In this document: one piece after another, positions 1 through 8,543 of the stretch
Position numbering within the stretch: the stretch's first letter is position 1
Layout of the letters: each line of letters opens with the position of its first letter
NCBI GenBank assembly: GCA_046262635.1
Contig: JBHEMK010000019.1
Location: 1-40,187, forward strand
DNA: 40,187 nucleotides
Origin: JBHEMK01 sp046262635
GTDB lineage: Bacteria > Actinomycetota > Thermoleophilia > Gaiellales > Gaiellaceae
Direction: 5' to 3'
The notes under the pieces: model-generated
What the model was told of the DNA's origin: nothing
Seen by the model: only the letters and a program-made list of their open reading frames with translations
Databases searched by the model: none
Program-made: the position numbers and the translations under genes

Positions 1-1
1 C

Positions 2-976
2 TTGCCGGGATACCGGATCCCGCGTCGCTACGGCCGCTGGGTCTCCCGGGACGGCGTCCTCTCGTACCTACGTGAGTACGTTGAGGTGAACCGGCTCGAG
101 GTTCGGGTCGGGACCCGGGTCGAGCGCGTCGATCGCGAGAATGGCGGCTGGGTCCTGCAGACCTCGAGCGGACCGGTGCGCTCCGCGCGGGTGGTCGTCG
201 CGACCGGCTTCAGCCACACGCCGTTCGTCCCCGACTGGCCAGGCCGCCACGGTTTTCGCGGACAACTGCTGCACTCGTCCGCCTACCGGAACTCGGAGCC
301 GTTCCGGGGGCGGGACGTGCTCGTGGTCGGTTCCGGCAATTCGGGCGCCGAAATCGCGTTCGACGTGGCGGAGGGCGGGGCAAGCCGGGTCTGGCTCGCG
401 GTCCGGACGCCACCCCAGATCGCGCGGCGCGCCTCGTTCGGGATCCCGACCCAGGCGGTCGGGATCACGCTGGGCCACCTCCCGCCCCGACTGGCGGGGC
501 GAGTGGCGCAGACGCTGCGACGGCTGACCGTCCCGGACCTGTCCGCGTACGGGCTCGCGCGGCCGCGGGAGACCCTCGGTGTGCAGTTCGCCCGGACCCG
601 GACGATCCCGATCCTCGACGTGGGCCTTGTCGCGGCTGTGCAGGCGGGCCGGGTCGAGGTAGTCGGCGCGGTCGAGAGTCTGGACGGCGACGACGTGCTG
701 CTCACGAGCGGCCCGCGGATGCGCCCGGACGTGGTGATCGCGGCGACCGGCTTCCGCCCTGGACTCGAGCCGCTCGTCGGCCATCTCGTTCCACTCGGGG
801 AGCGCGGCCTGCCGCAGGCCGACGAGCCGGTTGCGGGCCTGCACTTCGTCGGCTACCACCTGACGCTCGGCGGCATGCTCCGCAAGATCGGTCGGGATGC
901 CCGGACGCTCGCCCGGCGGGTGGCTGCCGAGGGCCAGGCCGTCGCGGGTCTGCCCACGAGGACGCCGATCATCTAG
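2..976 (+). CDS. FAD/NAD(P)-dependent flavoprotein monooxygenase, 5'-truncated by the window edge
   Basis: The C-terminal ~324 residues of a flavin-containing monooxygenase / CzcO-like oxidoreductase. The second Rossmann motif, which binds NADPH (VVGSGNSGAE, residues ~107-116 of the visible part), is intact. A typical late FMO segment follows (IAATGF near residue 245, then an HFVGYH-type stretch). The FAD-binding GxGxxG expected at the N-terminus is absent only because the window starts inside the gene; the TTG at base 2 is not a credible start. Such enzymes oxygenate heteroatoms or ketones using NADPH and O2 in the cytoplasm; the substrate cannot be read from sequence. Its TAG stop is immediately followed by the 3' end of a tRNA gene on the other strand. 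Family call is confident; the specific reaction is unknown. Confidence 0.85.
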   Translation: MPGYRIPRRYGRWVSRDGVLSYLREYVEVNRLEVRVGTRVERVDRENGGWVLQTSSGPVRSARVVVATGFSHTPFVPDWPGRHGFRGQLLHSSAYRNSEPFRGRDVLVVGSGNSGAEIAFDVAEGGASRVWLAVRTPPQIARRASFGIPTQAVGITLGHLPPRLAGRVAQTLRRLTVPDLSAYGLARPRETLGVQFARTRTIPILDVGLVAAVQAGRVEVVGAVESLDGDDVLLTSGPRMRPDVVIAATGFRPGLEPLVGHLVPLGERGLPQADEPVAGLHFVGYHLTLGGMLRKIGRDARTLARRVAAEGQAVAGLPTRTPII

Positions 977-1050
977 TCGGGACGGCCAGATTCGAACTGG
1001 CGACTTCCCGCCCCCAAAGCGGGCGCTCTACCAAGCTGAGCTACGTCCCG
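977..1050 (-). tRNA. tRNA-Pro (anticodon UGG)
   Basis: A 74-nt cloverleaf can be folded by eye on the minus strand. The acceptor stem is CGGGACG paired with CGTCCCG, with discriminator A. The anticodon stem CCCGC/GCGGG encloses the loop TTTGGGG, giving anticodon TGG. The T-arm contains GTTCGAATC. No CCA is encoded, so it is added after transcription. The 3' end lies one base from the stop codon of the plus-strand monooxygenase, so the two genes are convergent with no spacer. Confidence 0.96.
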
Positions 1051-1326
1051 GTGGGCCCAGTGTAGGCGCGGCTTGCGGCGCGTGGGTACCCCTGTCCTCC
1101 CGGAGCACGTCCGCCGCCGGATCCGGCCGCGATCGACCTCTCGCGGTCACAAGTCGGGCTGATCGCCGTTCGGCCCGGCGCGCAAGTCGACTGGATCGGG
1201 CTCGCGCCCCGGCCTCGCCCGGGGCGCAGGCAGGGGCTTGCCGTCGTCGTGATCGGATGCCCCGCCGGGGCGTACCCCCTAAGATCGGGCGAGCGCCGCC
1301 CCGCCGCCAGCCGACGACGATCCGGA

Positions 1327-1803
1327 ATGACAAGTCTCAAAACGGTTCCCGCCCTCCTCGTCTCCGTTTTTGTCCTCATCGCGGCCGTCGCGACCGCCTC
1401 GACCGGCACGCTGACGCAGGCGGAGAGCAGCCTCCTCGGTGCCGTCAACCAGGCGCGCATCGACCACGGCCTCCAGCCGCTCCGACCCGATCAAACGCTC
1501 GAGCGAGCCGCCCGCGCCCACTCGGCGGACATGATCCGGAACCGCTATTTCGCCCACGGTGCGTTCATGCAGCGCCTGAGCGCATTCGGCGCTCGCGGGC
1601 GGATCCTCGGCGAGAACCTCGCCTGGGGCACCGGCACGGACGCCCGGGCCACCACAATCCTCGCCGCGTGGCTCGCGAGTCCCGAGCACCGCGCCAACCT
1701 TCTTCGCGCCGCATTCCAGCGGATCGGGATCGGCGCACTCCGCGGCACCTTCCAGGGAAACGGGGATGCGCTCGTAATCACGGCCGACTTCAGCGGCGGC
1801 TGA
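1327..1803 (+). CDS. Secreted CAP-domain (SCP/YkwD-like) protein
   Basis: 158 residues from the ATG at 1327; an upstream in-frame start at 1249 would place a charged extension before the signal peptide and is rejected. The N-terminus (MTSLKT, then a ~20-residue hydrophobic stretch ending ATAS) is a signal peptide. The rest is a single CAP domain with its usual landmarks: an early NQAR helix, AARAHSADM, GENLAWG, and SPEHRANLL. In this family the two His and two acidic residues line a cleft; bacterial members are secreted or wall-associated and their biochemical role is mostly unknown. It is convergent with the response regulator, with a ~40-bp gap. Confidence 0.85.
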   Translation: MTSLKTVPALLVSVFVLIAAVATASTGTLTQAESSLLGAVNQARIDHGLQPLRPDQTLERAARAHSADMIRNRYFAHGAFMQRLSAFGARGRILGENLAWGTGTDARATTILAAWLASPEHRANLLRAAFQRIGIGALRGTFQGNGDALVITADFSGG

Positions 1804-1845
1804 CTCTCAACGACCGTCGCGGGAGCGGGCCCGCAAGGAGGTCCG

Positions 1846-2307
1846 CTACTCACCTTCGATCAGGGCGCGGAGCTCGGTGAGCCTCTCGCCGCGCAGCTCG
1901 TCGCGTTCGCCGCGCCCGATCCGCTCGAGCAGGTCGTCGACGAGGGGCGCGAGCTCGAGTGGATTGAACGGCTTCGTCACGTAGTCGATGCCTCCGATGT
2001 CGAGCCCGCGCGCACGATCGCGGAACTCGGCGCGCGCCGTCAGGAAGATGATCGGAATCTCGCTCGTCCGGCTGTCCTCGAGCAATGCCTCGGCGACCCG
2101 CCAGCCGTCGAGCCCGGGCATCATCACGTCAAGGAGAATCACGTCGGGACCATGCTCTCGCGCCTGATCGAGCCCGCTCGGGCCGTCCGCAGCTTCGAGC
2201 ACCTGCATGCCCTCCGCCTCGAGGTTGACGCGACAGAGCAGCCGGATCGGAGCCTCGTCATCGATCACAAGGACCTTGGTCATGGGAAGAAGTTCCGCCG
2301 CCGTCAC
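1846..2307 (-). CDS. Single-domain response regulator (CheY-like receiver)
   Basis: A receiver domain with no output domain: acidic pair (VIDDE), phospho-acceptor Asp in LLDVMMPG, conserved Thr in FLTAR and Lys in TKPFNP, then a ~25-residue charged C-terminal helix. The GTG at 2307 directly follows the TAG of the kinase gene and has GGGAGG about 6 nt upstream inside the kinase 3' end, so translation is probably coupled. The family-typical start would be the ATG at 2283 (MTKVLVIDDE), which lacks a clear ribosome site. As the gene after the kinase it is the obvious phosphotransfer partner. With no DNA-binding domain it probably acts through protein contacts. Confidence 0.88.
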   Translation of the reverse strand: MTAAELLPMTKVLVIDDEAPIRLLCRVNLEAEGMQVLEAADGPSGLDQAREHGPDVILLDVMMPGLDGWRVAEALLEDSRTSEIPIIFLTARAEFRDRARGLDIGGIDYVTKPFNPLELAPLVDDLLERIGRGERDELRGERLTELRALIEGE

Positions 2308-5300
2308 CTATACCCTCCCGCGCGCACTTCTCACTCCCGGCTCCGCCGGAGTCCGGGCAAGCGGCAACTCGAAGCCGAAGCTCGAGCCTTGCCCGTCCGC
2401 AGAGGTGACCCAGATCCGCCCGCCCATCGCCGCGACGAGGCCGCGCGCGATGAAGAGGCCGAGACCCGATCCCGCCGCTCCGAGGCGGCGCTCGCCGGCG
2501 TCCGCCCCCCGGTAGAACTTCCGGAAAATCCGTTCCTGCTCGCCCTGGGGGATGCCAGGGCCCTCGTCGTCCACTCGCACCTCGACCGTCTCGTCTCTTC
2601 GGGTGGCACCGATCGTGACCGTGCCGCCCTCCGGCGAATACTTGACGGCATTGTCGACCAGGATCGAGAAGACCTGGCGGAGCTTCTCCCGGTCGGCCTG
2701 CGCGGCGAGCGGTTCGTCCGGGAGCTCGATCACGAAGCTGTGGCCGTCGCCGTTCTCCTGCGCGCCGGCGAGCACCTCGGAGACGACCTCGCGCACGTCC
2801 GTCGGAGCGAGGTTCAGCTGCAGGTCGCCGGTGTCGATCCGGCCGACGTTGAGGAGCGCGTCGACGATGACGGTTAACCGCAACGACTCGGAGGCGATGT
2901 AGCCGAGGAACGTTCGCCGCTCCTCCTCGCCGAAGAGGACGTCCTGGCGCAGCAGCGTCTCGGCGAAGCCGTAGATCGAGGTGAGCGGCGTGCGCAGTTC
3001 GTGCGAGACGGCCGAGACGAAATCGGACTTCATCTGCTCGACGAGCCGGTCGGACGAGATGTCGCGGAATGCAAAAATGCGGCCCGCCACCGCACCGGTC
3101 GGGTCACGCATCACCGCTTCAGTCAGCGAGAGCCACGCCTCCTCGCCCCCGCGCTGGATCGACACGAGACGGTCGTCACCGATCGGCGTGCCGCTGTCCG
3201 ACTCAAGGCTCCGCTGCAGCACCTGCGCGGGGGTCCGGCCGAGCGCCTCGGCCGCCGGAACGCCCGTGATCTCCTCGGCCGCCGCGTTCCAGAGCACGAC
3301 GTTCCCCTCGCGGTCGACGGCGACGATCCCGTCGGCGATGTTGGCGAGGATTGCGAAGCTGCGCTCCTTCTCGAGTGCGACCCGCTGGTAGAGCTCGGCG
3401 TTCGAGAGAGCTGCCGACGTGTTCGCGGCGAGGGCGCGCAAAGCCTCGACTTCCTCCTCGCGCCAGGCGCGCGGCCGGCGCCCGTAGACCGCCAGGACAC
3501 CGTGCAGCGCCCCCTCGGGGCCCACGAGCGGCACGCCGAGGAAGGAGCAGTGGCCGGCGCCGAGCATCGGGTCGAGATCCTGGAAGCGGCGCTCCCCGCT
3601 CACGTCCTCGATCGCAACGGGCGCCCGGGACTGGATAACGTCTCCTGAAAGCCACGAGCTGGACTGGCTGTGCGTGCCGAGCGCCTCCTCGGCACCGGCA
3701 CCCTCCGCCGCAGCGACGACGAGCTCGTCGTCCTCGAGCACGCGGATCGCGCAACCGTCGGCGCCGAGCAGCCGCGCCGCCTGCTGGACGACCTCGTCGA
3801 GCACGGCCGCTGGCTCCAGCTCGGTCGCCAACACGCTGCCCGTGCGTGCGAGCTGCTGCGCCAGTGCGCGGGAGGTGCGTTCGGCCTCGAACAGCTCGCT
3901 CCGCTCGAGCGCGCCGCGCGTGGCGTCGGCGAGGTGCCGCGCCAGCTCCAGGTCGTCGTCCGTGAAGCTGCGCGCCGCGGAGAAGAAGACGACGACGAGG
4001 CCGCCGGGGTCGTGGCGCGGCGCCGCGACGGGAACCGAGAGCAGCGCCGTGAACGGCGTCGTCACGGCAAGCGCTCGCCACTCGTCGATGAACCGTTCGT
4101 CTTCCGTCACGGCCGACGCCGCGAGCACCCGGTGCTCGCCGGCGGTGCCGCCGAGCGCGGTGTCCTCCGAGAGGCCCTCCTCGAGCAGCTGGGAGAGCGG
4201 CTCCGGCAGCTCGAAGGACCCCGCGAGCGCGAGCCTGCCGCCCTGCGGCATCAGCACCGCGGCGAAGTCTCCTCCGAGCGCCTCCGCAGCGGCCTGGGCA
4301 ACGGCCTCGAGCGTCGCCGAGCGCGACAGCGACCGGCCGAGCACAAAGGCGATCCGGTAGAAGCCGCGCTGGACCCGAGCCTGACGCGCGCTCTGGGAGA
4401 AGGTCTCCGCGTTTCGCAGTGCCAGCGACGCGAGGCCTGCGAACGCCTCCAGAATGTCCGCCTCGGACTGCGTGTAGGGACGCTTCCCCGCGCGCCGGCC
4501 GACCCCGAGAACGCCCTGCACCTCGTCCGCCCACCGCATCGGCGCGACAATTACGTCGGTGAACTCGTCGTAGGCGCCATGGGGAACAGGCTCGGACAGG
4601 TCGTGGTAGTCGGTCGCGATGAGCGGCCGACCCCGTCGGATCGCCTCGCCCGAAAGCCCGCTTTCGGCCGAGAACTCGAAGCCGACCAGATCGTCGGAGA
4701 GGCCGTGAACTGCGGCGCAACGCAGGATCCCGCGCTCGGTGTCATAGAGGTAGCAGTCGGCCCCGTCGGCCTGGAGCAACTCGGACACCTGGTCGGCGAG
4801 GCGCTGGAGCACACCCTCGAGCTCGAGGTCGCCGGTCAGAACCTGAGCGGCGCCGAGCAGCGAGCTCTGCTGGCCGATTCGGACCCGGTTCTGCTCGAGC
4901 AGCCGCGCGACGTGGATCGCGAGCCCGAGCTCCTGGGCGACCGCCTCCGCAAGCGAGATCTCACCTTCGGACCAGGCTCCCACCTCGGCCCGGTGCACGA
5001 CAAAGACACCGACGAGCTCCTGGAGGGCGACGATCGGCGTCGCCAGGACCGACCGGGTGTCGAGCGAGAGCAGCGTCTCCACGCCGCGGTGGGCGGAGAG
5101 CTCGGCGGCATGGTCGACGTCGGCGATCGCGACGGTCCGCCGTTCCCGCGCGGCGATGTTCGCGGCCGGCAGTCGTTCCGCGACTTCCGCGACGGTCTCG
5201 AAACCCGGTGCGTTCCACTCGGCCGCGATGGGCACCGGCCCCGTTTCCCCGAGTCGGACGAAGCAGCGTGAGACATCGAGCGCCCTGGCGGTCTCCTCGA

Positions 5301-6258
5301 CTGCGACGGCGAGCACCGCGTCGAGGTCGAGCTCGGAGCGGAGCCGCCGCGAGATCGTCGCGACGAGCCGCTCTCGCTCGAGGGCCTGGGCGAGCGCGGC
5401 GGCCGAACGCGCCCGGTCGAGTGCGACAGCGGCCTCCGCGGCGAGCGCCTGCAGCAGCGAGAGCTCCTCGCCGGTGAATGCCCGCAGCTCATCGGTGCTG
5501 GCGAGCGAGAGGACGGCGATCACCCGCTCGTGCGTGACCAGAGGAACGAAGGCCGCGCTTCTGGCGCCGACCTCTCTGGCGACGCGTCGGTGAACGGTGG
5601 CGGACCCCTGCACGTCGTAGACCGCGAGCGGCGAGGCCTCGAAGACAGCGCTCGAGACGCCGGAAGGCTCGTGCTCGAGGTCGAAGCGGAGCTCCCGCCA
5701 ATCGGGCCAGTCCTCCCCGTGGCGTCGGGCGAGGAAGCCCCGCGCCTCGCTCCCGTCCTTCGAGACGATCGAGAGGCCCGCGAAGCCGACCCGGAAGAGG
5801 CTGCTGACCTCGTCGAGGAAGGCACGGGCGACTTCCTCGGCCTCCTCCGTCAGCGCGAGAGCGGTCGAGAGCCGTGAGGCCGCCTCGAGCTCGCGGTCGC
5901 GCAACGTCCGCATCTCCTCCGCCTCGCGGGCGCGAATCGGCCCCGTGGCCACAAGCCCCCGTTCTCGCCAGCGGCCGAGGATGAGCAGCGCCGGGAGCAG
6001 CGCCACCAGCACACCCGCGAACGGCGGCCAGACGTGTCCGCCGACCGGCGACCGGTCGTGAAGGACGACCGCTCCAAAGATCGCAGCCATCACGCTGACG
6101 GAAAGGAAGACGAGCGCCAGCGCAAGCTCCGTCAGGCCCGCGCGGGCACGCTGGCGCCACAGCGTCGGCACAAGCGACGCCGTGATAGCGAGGTAGGCCG
6201 CTGCGACGACGAGCAGCGGCACCGCGTTGAAGATGATCGATTGAGTCTGGAGGCTCAC
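2308..6258 (-). CDS. Membrane-anchored sensor histidine kinase with five GAF-like domains and one PAS domain
   Basis: 1316 residues, GTG start. In order: three N-terminal hydrophobic segments (~9-34, 42-66, 78-96); about five GAF-type repeats (roughly 125-290, 300-460, 470-620, 640-790, 800-960), each beginning with a helix of the type LxLDAVLxxAVEETARAL; a PAS domain (~985-1090, with ANIADGIVAVDREGNVVLWN); HisKA with phospho-acceptor His1086 in SHELRTPLTS; and HATPase_c with N box (NAVKYSPEG), G1 (DEGPGIP) and G2 (GSGLGLFIA). It should autophosphorylate and pass phosphate to the downstream receiver protein. The number of GAF domains is far above usual and suggests integration of several signals. 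Repeat boundaries are by eye; individual GAFs may be degenerate. The ligand is unknown. Confidence 0.9.
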   Translation of the reverse strand: MSLQTQSIIFNAVPLLVVAAAYLAITASLVPTLWRQRARAGLTELALALVFLSVSVMAAIFGAVVLHDRSPVGGHVWPPFAGVLVALLPALLILGRWRERGLVATGPIRAREAEEMRTLRDRELEAASRLSTALALTEEAEEVARAFLDEVSSLFRVGFAGLSIVSKDGSEARGFLARRHGEDWPDWRELRFDLEHEPSGVSSAVFEASPLAVYDVQGSATVHRRVAREVGARSAAFVPLVTHERVIAVLSLASTDELRAFTGEELSLLQALAAEAAVALDRARSAAALAQALERERLVATISRRLRSELDLDAVLAVAVEETARALDVSRCFVRLGETGPVPIAAEWNAPGFETVAEVAERLPAANIAARERRTVAIADVDHAAELSAHRGVETLLSLDTRSVLATPIVALQELVGVFVVHRAEVGAWSEGEISLAEAVAQELGLAIHVARLLEQNRVRIGQQSSLLGAAQVLTGDLELEGVLQRLADQVSELLQADGADCYLYDTERGILRCAAVHGLSDDLVGFEFSAESGLSGEAIRRGRPLIATDYHDLSEPVPHGAYDEFTDVIVAPMRWADEVQGVLGVGRRAGKRPYTQSEADILEAFAGLASLALRNAETFSQSARQARVQRGFYRIAFVLGRSLSRSATLEAVAQAAAEALGGDFAAVLMPQGGRLALAGSFELPEPLSQLLEEGLSEDTALGGTAGEHRVLAASAVTEDERFIDEWRALAVTTPFTALLSVPVAAPRHDPGGLVVVFFSAARSFTDDDLELARHLADATRGALERSELFEAERTSRALAQQLARTGSVLATELEPAAVLDEVVQQAARLLGADGCAIRVLEDDELVVAAAEGAGAEEALGTHSQSSSWLSGDVIQSRAPVAIEDVSGERRFQDLDPMLGAGHCSFLGVPLVGPEGALHGVLAVYGRRPRAWREEEVEALRALAANTSAALSNAELYQRVALEKERSFAILANIADGIVAVDREGNVVLWNAAAEEITGVPAAEALGRTPAQVLQRSLESDSGTPIGDDRLVSIQRGGEEAWLSLTEAVMRDPTGAVAGRIFAFRDISSDRLVEQMKSDFVSAVSHELRTPLTSIYGFAETLLRQDVLFGEEERRTFLGYIASESLRLTVIVDALLNVGRIDTGDLQLNLAPTDVREVVSEVLAGAQENGDGHSFVIELPDEPLAAQADREKLRQVFSILVDNAVKYSPEGGTVTIGATRRDETVEVRVDDEGPGIPQGEQERIFRKFYRGADAGERRLGAAGSGLGLFIARGLVAAMGGRIWVTSADGQGSSFGFELPLARTPAEPGVRSARGRV

Positions 6259-6313
6259 CGGCCGAGACAGATCATAGGAGCCTCGCGGATCCGAGAACGT
6301 GGTGCGGGGCGGC

Positions 6314-6331
6314 TTTTCCCTCGGAAAGCAT
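6314..6331. repeat. Left copy of a short direct repeat flanking the integrase relic
   Basis: TTTTCCCTCGGAAAGCAT here matches TTTTCCGGTCGGAAAGCAT at 7244-7262 apart from one inserted base and one substitution. The last 11 bases (TCGGAAAGCAT) are identical. Each copy is itself an imperfect palindrome (TTTTCC..CGGAAA). The copies bracket the decayed integrase about 930 bp apart, so they could be remnant attachment or crossover sites. Chance similarity is not excluded. Confidence 0.3.
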
Positions 6332-6390
6332 CGACTCAGGTGGCCGCAGCGGTTTCGCCTTCAGAGGGCTCTGCGGAACCACACCGGGAC

Positions 6391-6823
6391 TCAGCGCCAC
6401 GGTCCGAATCGGCGCCGGATCGACCTCATCGAGCGGCACGTGTTCGAGTAGATGTCCAGGCTCATGGAGGGTTTGGAGTGTCCTGCCTGCTCCGCCAGTT
6501 CCCTGGCCGGCAGGCCCTGGCGTGCCAGAGGCTCAGGGACCGGTGCTGCAGACATGCGGATGCTGTGGGCGATCGACGCCGTCCGGCACGCGCCGCTCAT
6601 CACGTGTGGGCGATGTCGAGTTCGAGCCGAAAACACCCCCGCCGGGACTGCGATCGTCGAGCGGGCAGGTCTCCTCGATCATCTCCATCAGCCAGCCTGA
6701 CAGCTGCACCCCCCGGCCCCGCCTGCTCTTCGTCTCGCCACGACGGAGCCGAAACCGAGATCCGGCCACGTCAACATCGCCCCAGGCGATCGTCGCCGCC
6801 TCGTCGACGCGTCTCGGGGGCAT
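6391..6823 (-). pseudogene. Decayed tyrosine recombinase (phage-type integrase), C-terminal catalytic domain fragments
   Basis: Two minus-strand frames together give the second half of a tyrosine integrase. The first, from ~6823, reads like the catalytic Arg-I region (PRRVDEAATIAWGDVDV, matching the usual LRRGEALALRWGDVD pattern) followed by KSRRGRGVQLSGWL. The other ends with ARQGLPARELAEQAGHSK and PSMSLDIYS, the GHS box and the segment before the catalytic Tyr. Between them a third frame contains HRSLSLWH, the remnant of the HxLRH box. At least two or three frame changes are therefore needed and no intact enzyme can be made. The N-terminal SAM-like domain is not recognisable. It marks a former mobile element in this gene-poor stretch. 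Confidence 0.75.
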
Positions 6824-7282
6824 AGTCGAACGGGCTCGTCCTGTCCCTTTTCGGACGAGTCCTCCAGCTCGCCATGCATGACAAACGGGGAGAGTGCAGG
6901 GCCTACGACGACGAGCTATTGCGGACTCGCGAGCGAGCCGCCGAAGCGCGCGGCCGATCGGTCTGACAACGTTAAGACCGTCGCTCTGCCTCCCCGGCCG
7001 CGAACGGAAAGGGGGCCCGAGTCCGGCTACCCGCCCCCGGTCGCCGGACTCGGAACGAACCCGGAACAGCTGGCATCGGCGCCGCCGCAGACGCCGAAAC
7101 GCGGCCCGGGGATGGTCGCCCCCCTTCGGAGATACAGATGCCGCCGGGAGGATGGACTTGCGCTCCCTCGCAGGAATCCCCCTTTAGGTTTGCTAACACT
7201 CGGGTGGGCCTGGGCATCGTCAGGCGTGGAACGGGAACCGACTTTTTCCGGTCGGAAAGCATGATGCCTGCGGCTCGAAAAG

Positions 7283-7300
7283 ATAGGCCGGACGGCCTAT
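7283..7300. promoter_or_regulatory. Perfect inverted repeat ATAGGCC-GGAC-GGCCTAT
   Basis: A 7-bp perfect dyad with a 4-nt centre, in the gene-free stretch upstream of ispH. It could be a regulator-binding site or an RNA stem-loop; nothing in the sequence decides between them. Confidence 0.35.
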
Positions 7301-7397
7301 TGCCCCGCCACGTATGGCCCGTTACGGTGGTGCGCACTGGGCGATGCGAACCGCGGCGCGCGCACCTGGCCTTGCGTCTGCGGCGAGCAATCTGAAA

Positions 7398-7437
7398 GGG
7401 CCCGCTGTACCGACCCCCCCGAGCAGCGGGTCCTTTC
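7398..7437 (+). terminator. Terminator-like hairpin with a seven-cytosine loop
   Basis: GGGCCCGCTG (7398-7407) pairs with CAGCGGGTCC (7424-7433) over 10 bp with one G-U pair. The 16-nt loop contains C7 (7414-7420), and TTTCTCC follows. Reading the other way the stem is followed by TTTCAG, so the T-tracts are short in both directions. No gene ends just before it on the plus strand, so it would terminate an unannotated transcript. Confidence 0.5.
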
Positions 7438-7564
7438 TCCTACGCCGCACGGCCCCCGCACGTCGTCCGAGAACGGACGCCGAAGGCCTCCTGAGGGGTT
7501 TCCTCGGTCACCCTTTGGTCGCCCCAATCTCCCTTAACCGGTTCTTCATCGGAGCAGCGCTATC

Positions 7565-8533
7565 GTGGTCTGCGGTTTGGTGAAGAGGGTCCTTCTCGCC
7601 TCGCCCCGCGGGTACTGTGCCGGAGTCGAGCGCGCGGTCGAGACGGTCGAGCAGGCGCTCGATCTCTACGGCGCTCCTGTCTACGTCCGCAAGCAGATCG
7701 TCCACAACTCGTTCGTCGTGCACGAGCTCGAGTCCCGCGGCGCGATCTTCGTGGAGAGCGAGGAGCAGGTTCCCCCGGGCGCCACGGTCGTCTTCAGCGC
7801 CCACGGTGTCGCCCCGTCGGTGCACGAGAACGCCGCCGCACGCGGCCTCAACGCGATCGACGCGGCCTGTCCGCTCGTGAGCAAGGTGCACGCGCAGGCG
7901 AGGCGGTACGCTGCCCAGGGCGCCACCGTCGTCCTGATTGGCCATGCGGGCCACGAAGAGGTCGAAGGAACTAGGGGCGAGGCGCCCGACTCGATCGTGC
8001 TGGTCGAGTCGGCCGAGGATGCCGAGGCCCTCGAGCTGCCCGCCGGAACCCCGCTCGCGTACATCACGCAGACGACCCTCTCGGTCGACGAGACCGGGAT
8101 GATCATCGCCGCGCTGAGACGCCGCTTCCCGGAGATCCGCGGTCCGCGGAAGGAGGACATCTGCTACGCGACCTCCAATCGGCAGTGGGCGGTCAAGGAG
8201 CTGCTGAAAGAAGTCGAGCTCCTGCTCGTGATCGGCTCTCGCAACAGCTCCAACTCCAACCGGCTCGTCGAGGTCGCCCGCGCGGCGGGAGTCGAGTCGC
8301 ACCTGATCGACCACGCGAGCGAGATCGAAGAGGCATGGCTCGACGGGCCGGAGACGGTCGGGCTGACCTCGGGCGCCTCGGCGCCGGAGTTGCTCGTCAC
8401 AGAGGTCTGCGACTGGTTCCGCGCACGCGGCGTCACCGAGATCGAGTCGTCCCGCCGCGGGCACGAGGATGTCGTCTTCCGGCTACCGGCCGAGCTCCGG
8501 CGCGAGCTCGCGCTCGCCGAGACCCAACACTAG
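7565..8533 (+). CDS. ispH: 4-hydroxy-3-methylbut-2-enyl diphosphate reductase
   Basis: Last enzyme of the MEP isoprenoid pathway: reduces HMBPP to IPP and DMAPP with a [4Fe-4S] cluster. The three cluster cysteines are present at C18 (GYCAGV), C102 (AACPLVSKVH) and C200 (ICYATSN), along with the substrate-binding SSNSNRL segment and TSGASAPE near the C-terminus. 322 residues, normal length. The GTG at 7565 has GGAG about 10 nt upstream; a second GTG at 7580 gives the more family-typical MKRVLLASPRGYC start but has no ribosome site. It is followed after 10 nt by the aminotransferase gene, so the two are probably cotranscribed. Confidence 0.97.
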   Translation: MVCGLVKRVLLASPRGYCAGVERAVETVEQALDLYGAPVYVRKQIVHNSFVVHELESRGAIFVESEEQVPPGATVVFSAHGVAPSVHENAAARGLNAIDAACPLVSKVHAQARRYAAQGATVVLIGHAGHEEVEGTRGEAPDSIVLVESAEDAEALELPAGTPLAYITQTTLSVDETGMIIAALRRRFPEIRGPRKEDICYATSNRQWAVKELLKEVELLLVIGSRNSSNSNRLVEVARAAGVESHLIDHASEIEEAWLDGPETVGLTSGASAPELLVTEVCDWFRARGVTEIESSRRGHEDVVFRLPAELRRELALAETQH

Positions 8534-8543
8534 GATCGCGCGG

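Larger units (their letters stand above)
6824..7564. other. Non-coding stretch between the integrase relic and ispH
   Basis: About 740 bp with no convincing gene on either strand; open frames here lack family resemblance and ribosome sites. It holds an AT-richer motif resembling half of a DtxR-type operator (TTTAGGTTTGCTAACACT, 7183-7200), the palindrome TTTCCG-GT-CGGAAA (7245-7258), a 7-bp hairpin (7283-7300) and a strong terminator-like hairpin (7398-7433). These could be the parts of an unannotated small RNA unit or the debris of the mobile element. Confidence 0.5.

Noticed and set aside
7398..7433. Calling the C7-loop hairpin a 6C RNA
   Set aside because: That class has two hairpins each with a run of six or more C; only one is found here.
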